A stretch of DNA of 64,000 nucleotides from Acidovorax sp. NCPPB 3576 (GTDB taxonomy: Bacteria; Pseudomonadota; Gammaproteobacteria; Burkholderiales; Burkholderiaceae_C), in contig NZ_CP097267.1 in assembly GCF_028473605.1 (NCBI RefSeq), positions 1,914,501 through 1,978,500 on the forward strand. The letters run 5' to 3'. A model generated the notes under the pieces. It did not search any database. It saw only the letters and a program-made list of their open reading frames with translations, and was not told the DNA's origin. Shown one piece after another: positions 63,725 through 64,000 of this stretch (within the stretch, counting starts at the first letter, position 1; each line of letters starts with the position of its first letter). A program made the translations under genes and the position numbers.

Positions 63725-63928
63725 ATGCCCAAAATGAAGACCAAGAGCAGCGCGAAAAAGCGTTTCCGCGTTCGTCCCGGTGGTACCGTCAAGCGCGGTC
63801 AAGCCTTCAAGCGTCACATCTTGACGAAGAAGACCACCAAGAATAAGCGCCATCTGCGTGGTGCAGTTTCTGTGCATGAGACCAATATGGGCTCCATTGC
63901 ACAAATGCTGCCTGGTGCTGGCCTTTAA
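63725..63928 (+). CDS. rpmI: 50S ribosomal protein L35
   Basis: The 67-residue basic protein begins [20 protein letters not shown] and contains [20 protein letters not shown], diagnostic for bL35. AAAAGGAG lies 7 bp before the ATG. It follows infC after 187 bp (no gene in that gap, which may carry the leader for rpmI-rplT control) and precedes rplT by 24 bp. Confidence 0.97.
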   Translation: MPKMKTKSSAKKRFRVRPGGTVKRGQAFKRHILTKKTTKNKRHLRGAVSVHETNMGSIAQMLPGAGL

Positions 63929-63952
63929 TAACGACGAACAAGGAGTACTCAC

Positions 63953-64000
63953 ATGCCTCGCGTCAAACGTGGTGTAACGGCCCGTGCCCGTCACAAGAAA
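63953..64000 (+). CDS. rplT: 50S ribosomal protein L20, N-terminal 16 codons (cut by window end)
   Basis: The visible product is PRVKRGVTARARHKK after the initiator Met, the invariant start of bL20, an assembly factor for the 50S subunit. AAGGAG lies upstream. The thrS-infC-rpmI-rplT order is conserved. The remainder is beyond the right edge. Confidence 0.93.
   Translation, partial: MPRVKRGVTARARHKK

Overview
The window is high-GC proteobacterial chromosome, densely coded on both strands. Gene content points to a betaproteobacterium of the family Comamonadaceae, most likely Acidovorax/Paracidovorax or a close relative. The support is the nusA-infB-rbfA-truB and thrS-infC-rpmI-rplT blocks, an infC that starts at ATC, the smpB/ratA/rnfH arrangement, and a type VI secretion (T6SS) locus with the kinase-FHA-phosphatase trio. 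Short dispersed repeats resembling ones I associate with Comamonadaceae also fit. The genus is an inference from gene content; no alignment was run.

Layout. 1-6.7 kb: translation and transcription factors (3' end of nusA, infB, rbfA, truB, typA). 6.8-17 kb: housekeeping and accessory genes. These are an SbmA/YddA-like ABC exporter, a 3-hydroxyisobutyryl-CoA hydrolase, a lipoprotein/ECF sigma/anti-sigma operon, smpB divergent from ratA-rnfH, a DUF4124 protein, and guaB and guaA separated by a strong terminator. 17.3-43.1 kb: a T6SS locus. hcp stands alone on the minus strand. Across a 627-bp gap the plus strand carries a Ser/Thr kinase, a TPR-PEGA protein, a TPR lipoprotein, FHA protein TagH, phosphatase PppA, TssJ, K, L, M, TagF, TssA, then TssB, C, TagJ, TssE, F, G and ClpV. 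Every core component except VgrG is present, and no PAAR protein or recognisable effector is in the window.

43-44.4 kb: a Fur-box promoter region in front of a DUF2325 gene, with a candidate small RNA reading the other way. 44.5-49 kb: bifunctional putA divergent from an Lrp-type regulator (putR-like), and a small exported protein. 49-52 kb: rlmD, a small lipoprotein, a Bax-inhibitor-1 membrane protein. 52.2-55.4 kb: an iron/heme block (GlcG/HbpS protein, then on the minus strand bfd, tonB, exbB, exbD, hemP) with two Fur boxes. 55.6-59.1 kb: a SWIB protein, two EamA transporters, an Lrp regulator and a gamma-glutamylcyclotransferase-like protein. 59.1-60.7 kb: aceA with a palindrome-rich AT-rich promoter. 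60.7-64 kb: thrS, infC, rpmI and the start of rplT.

Most interesting signals. (1) An approximately 88-nt element occurs twice: as the 3' UTR of hemP, and 3' of a Fur-box promoter at 43.4 kb. The two copies keep the flanks but have different hairpin sequences that both still pair, and both end in a T7 run on the minus strand. This suggests a structured RNA linked to iron control, although a dispersed repeat is a real alternative. (2) In the T6SS signalling region, three consecutive genes share modules: kinase-TM-PEGA, TPR-PEGA, lipoprotein-TPR. (3) An approximately 55-bp repeat family has four copies here, two lying inside coding sequences (truB and the hydrolase) without breaking the frame, and one abutting the tonB start codon.
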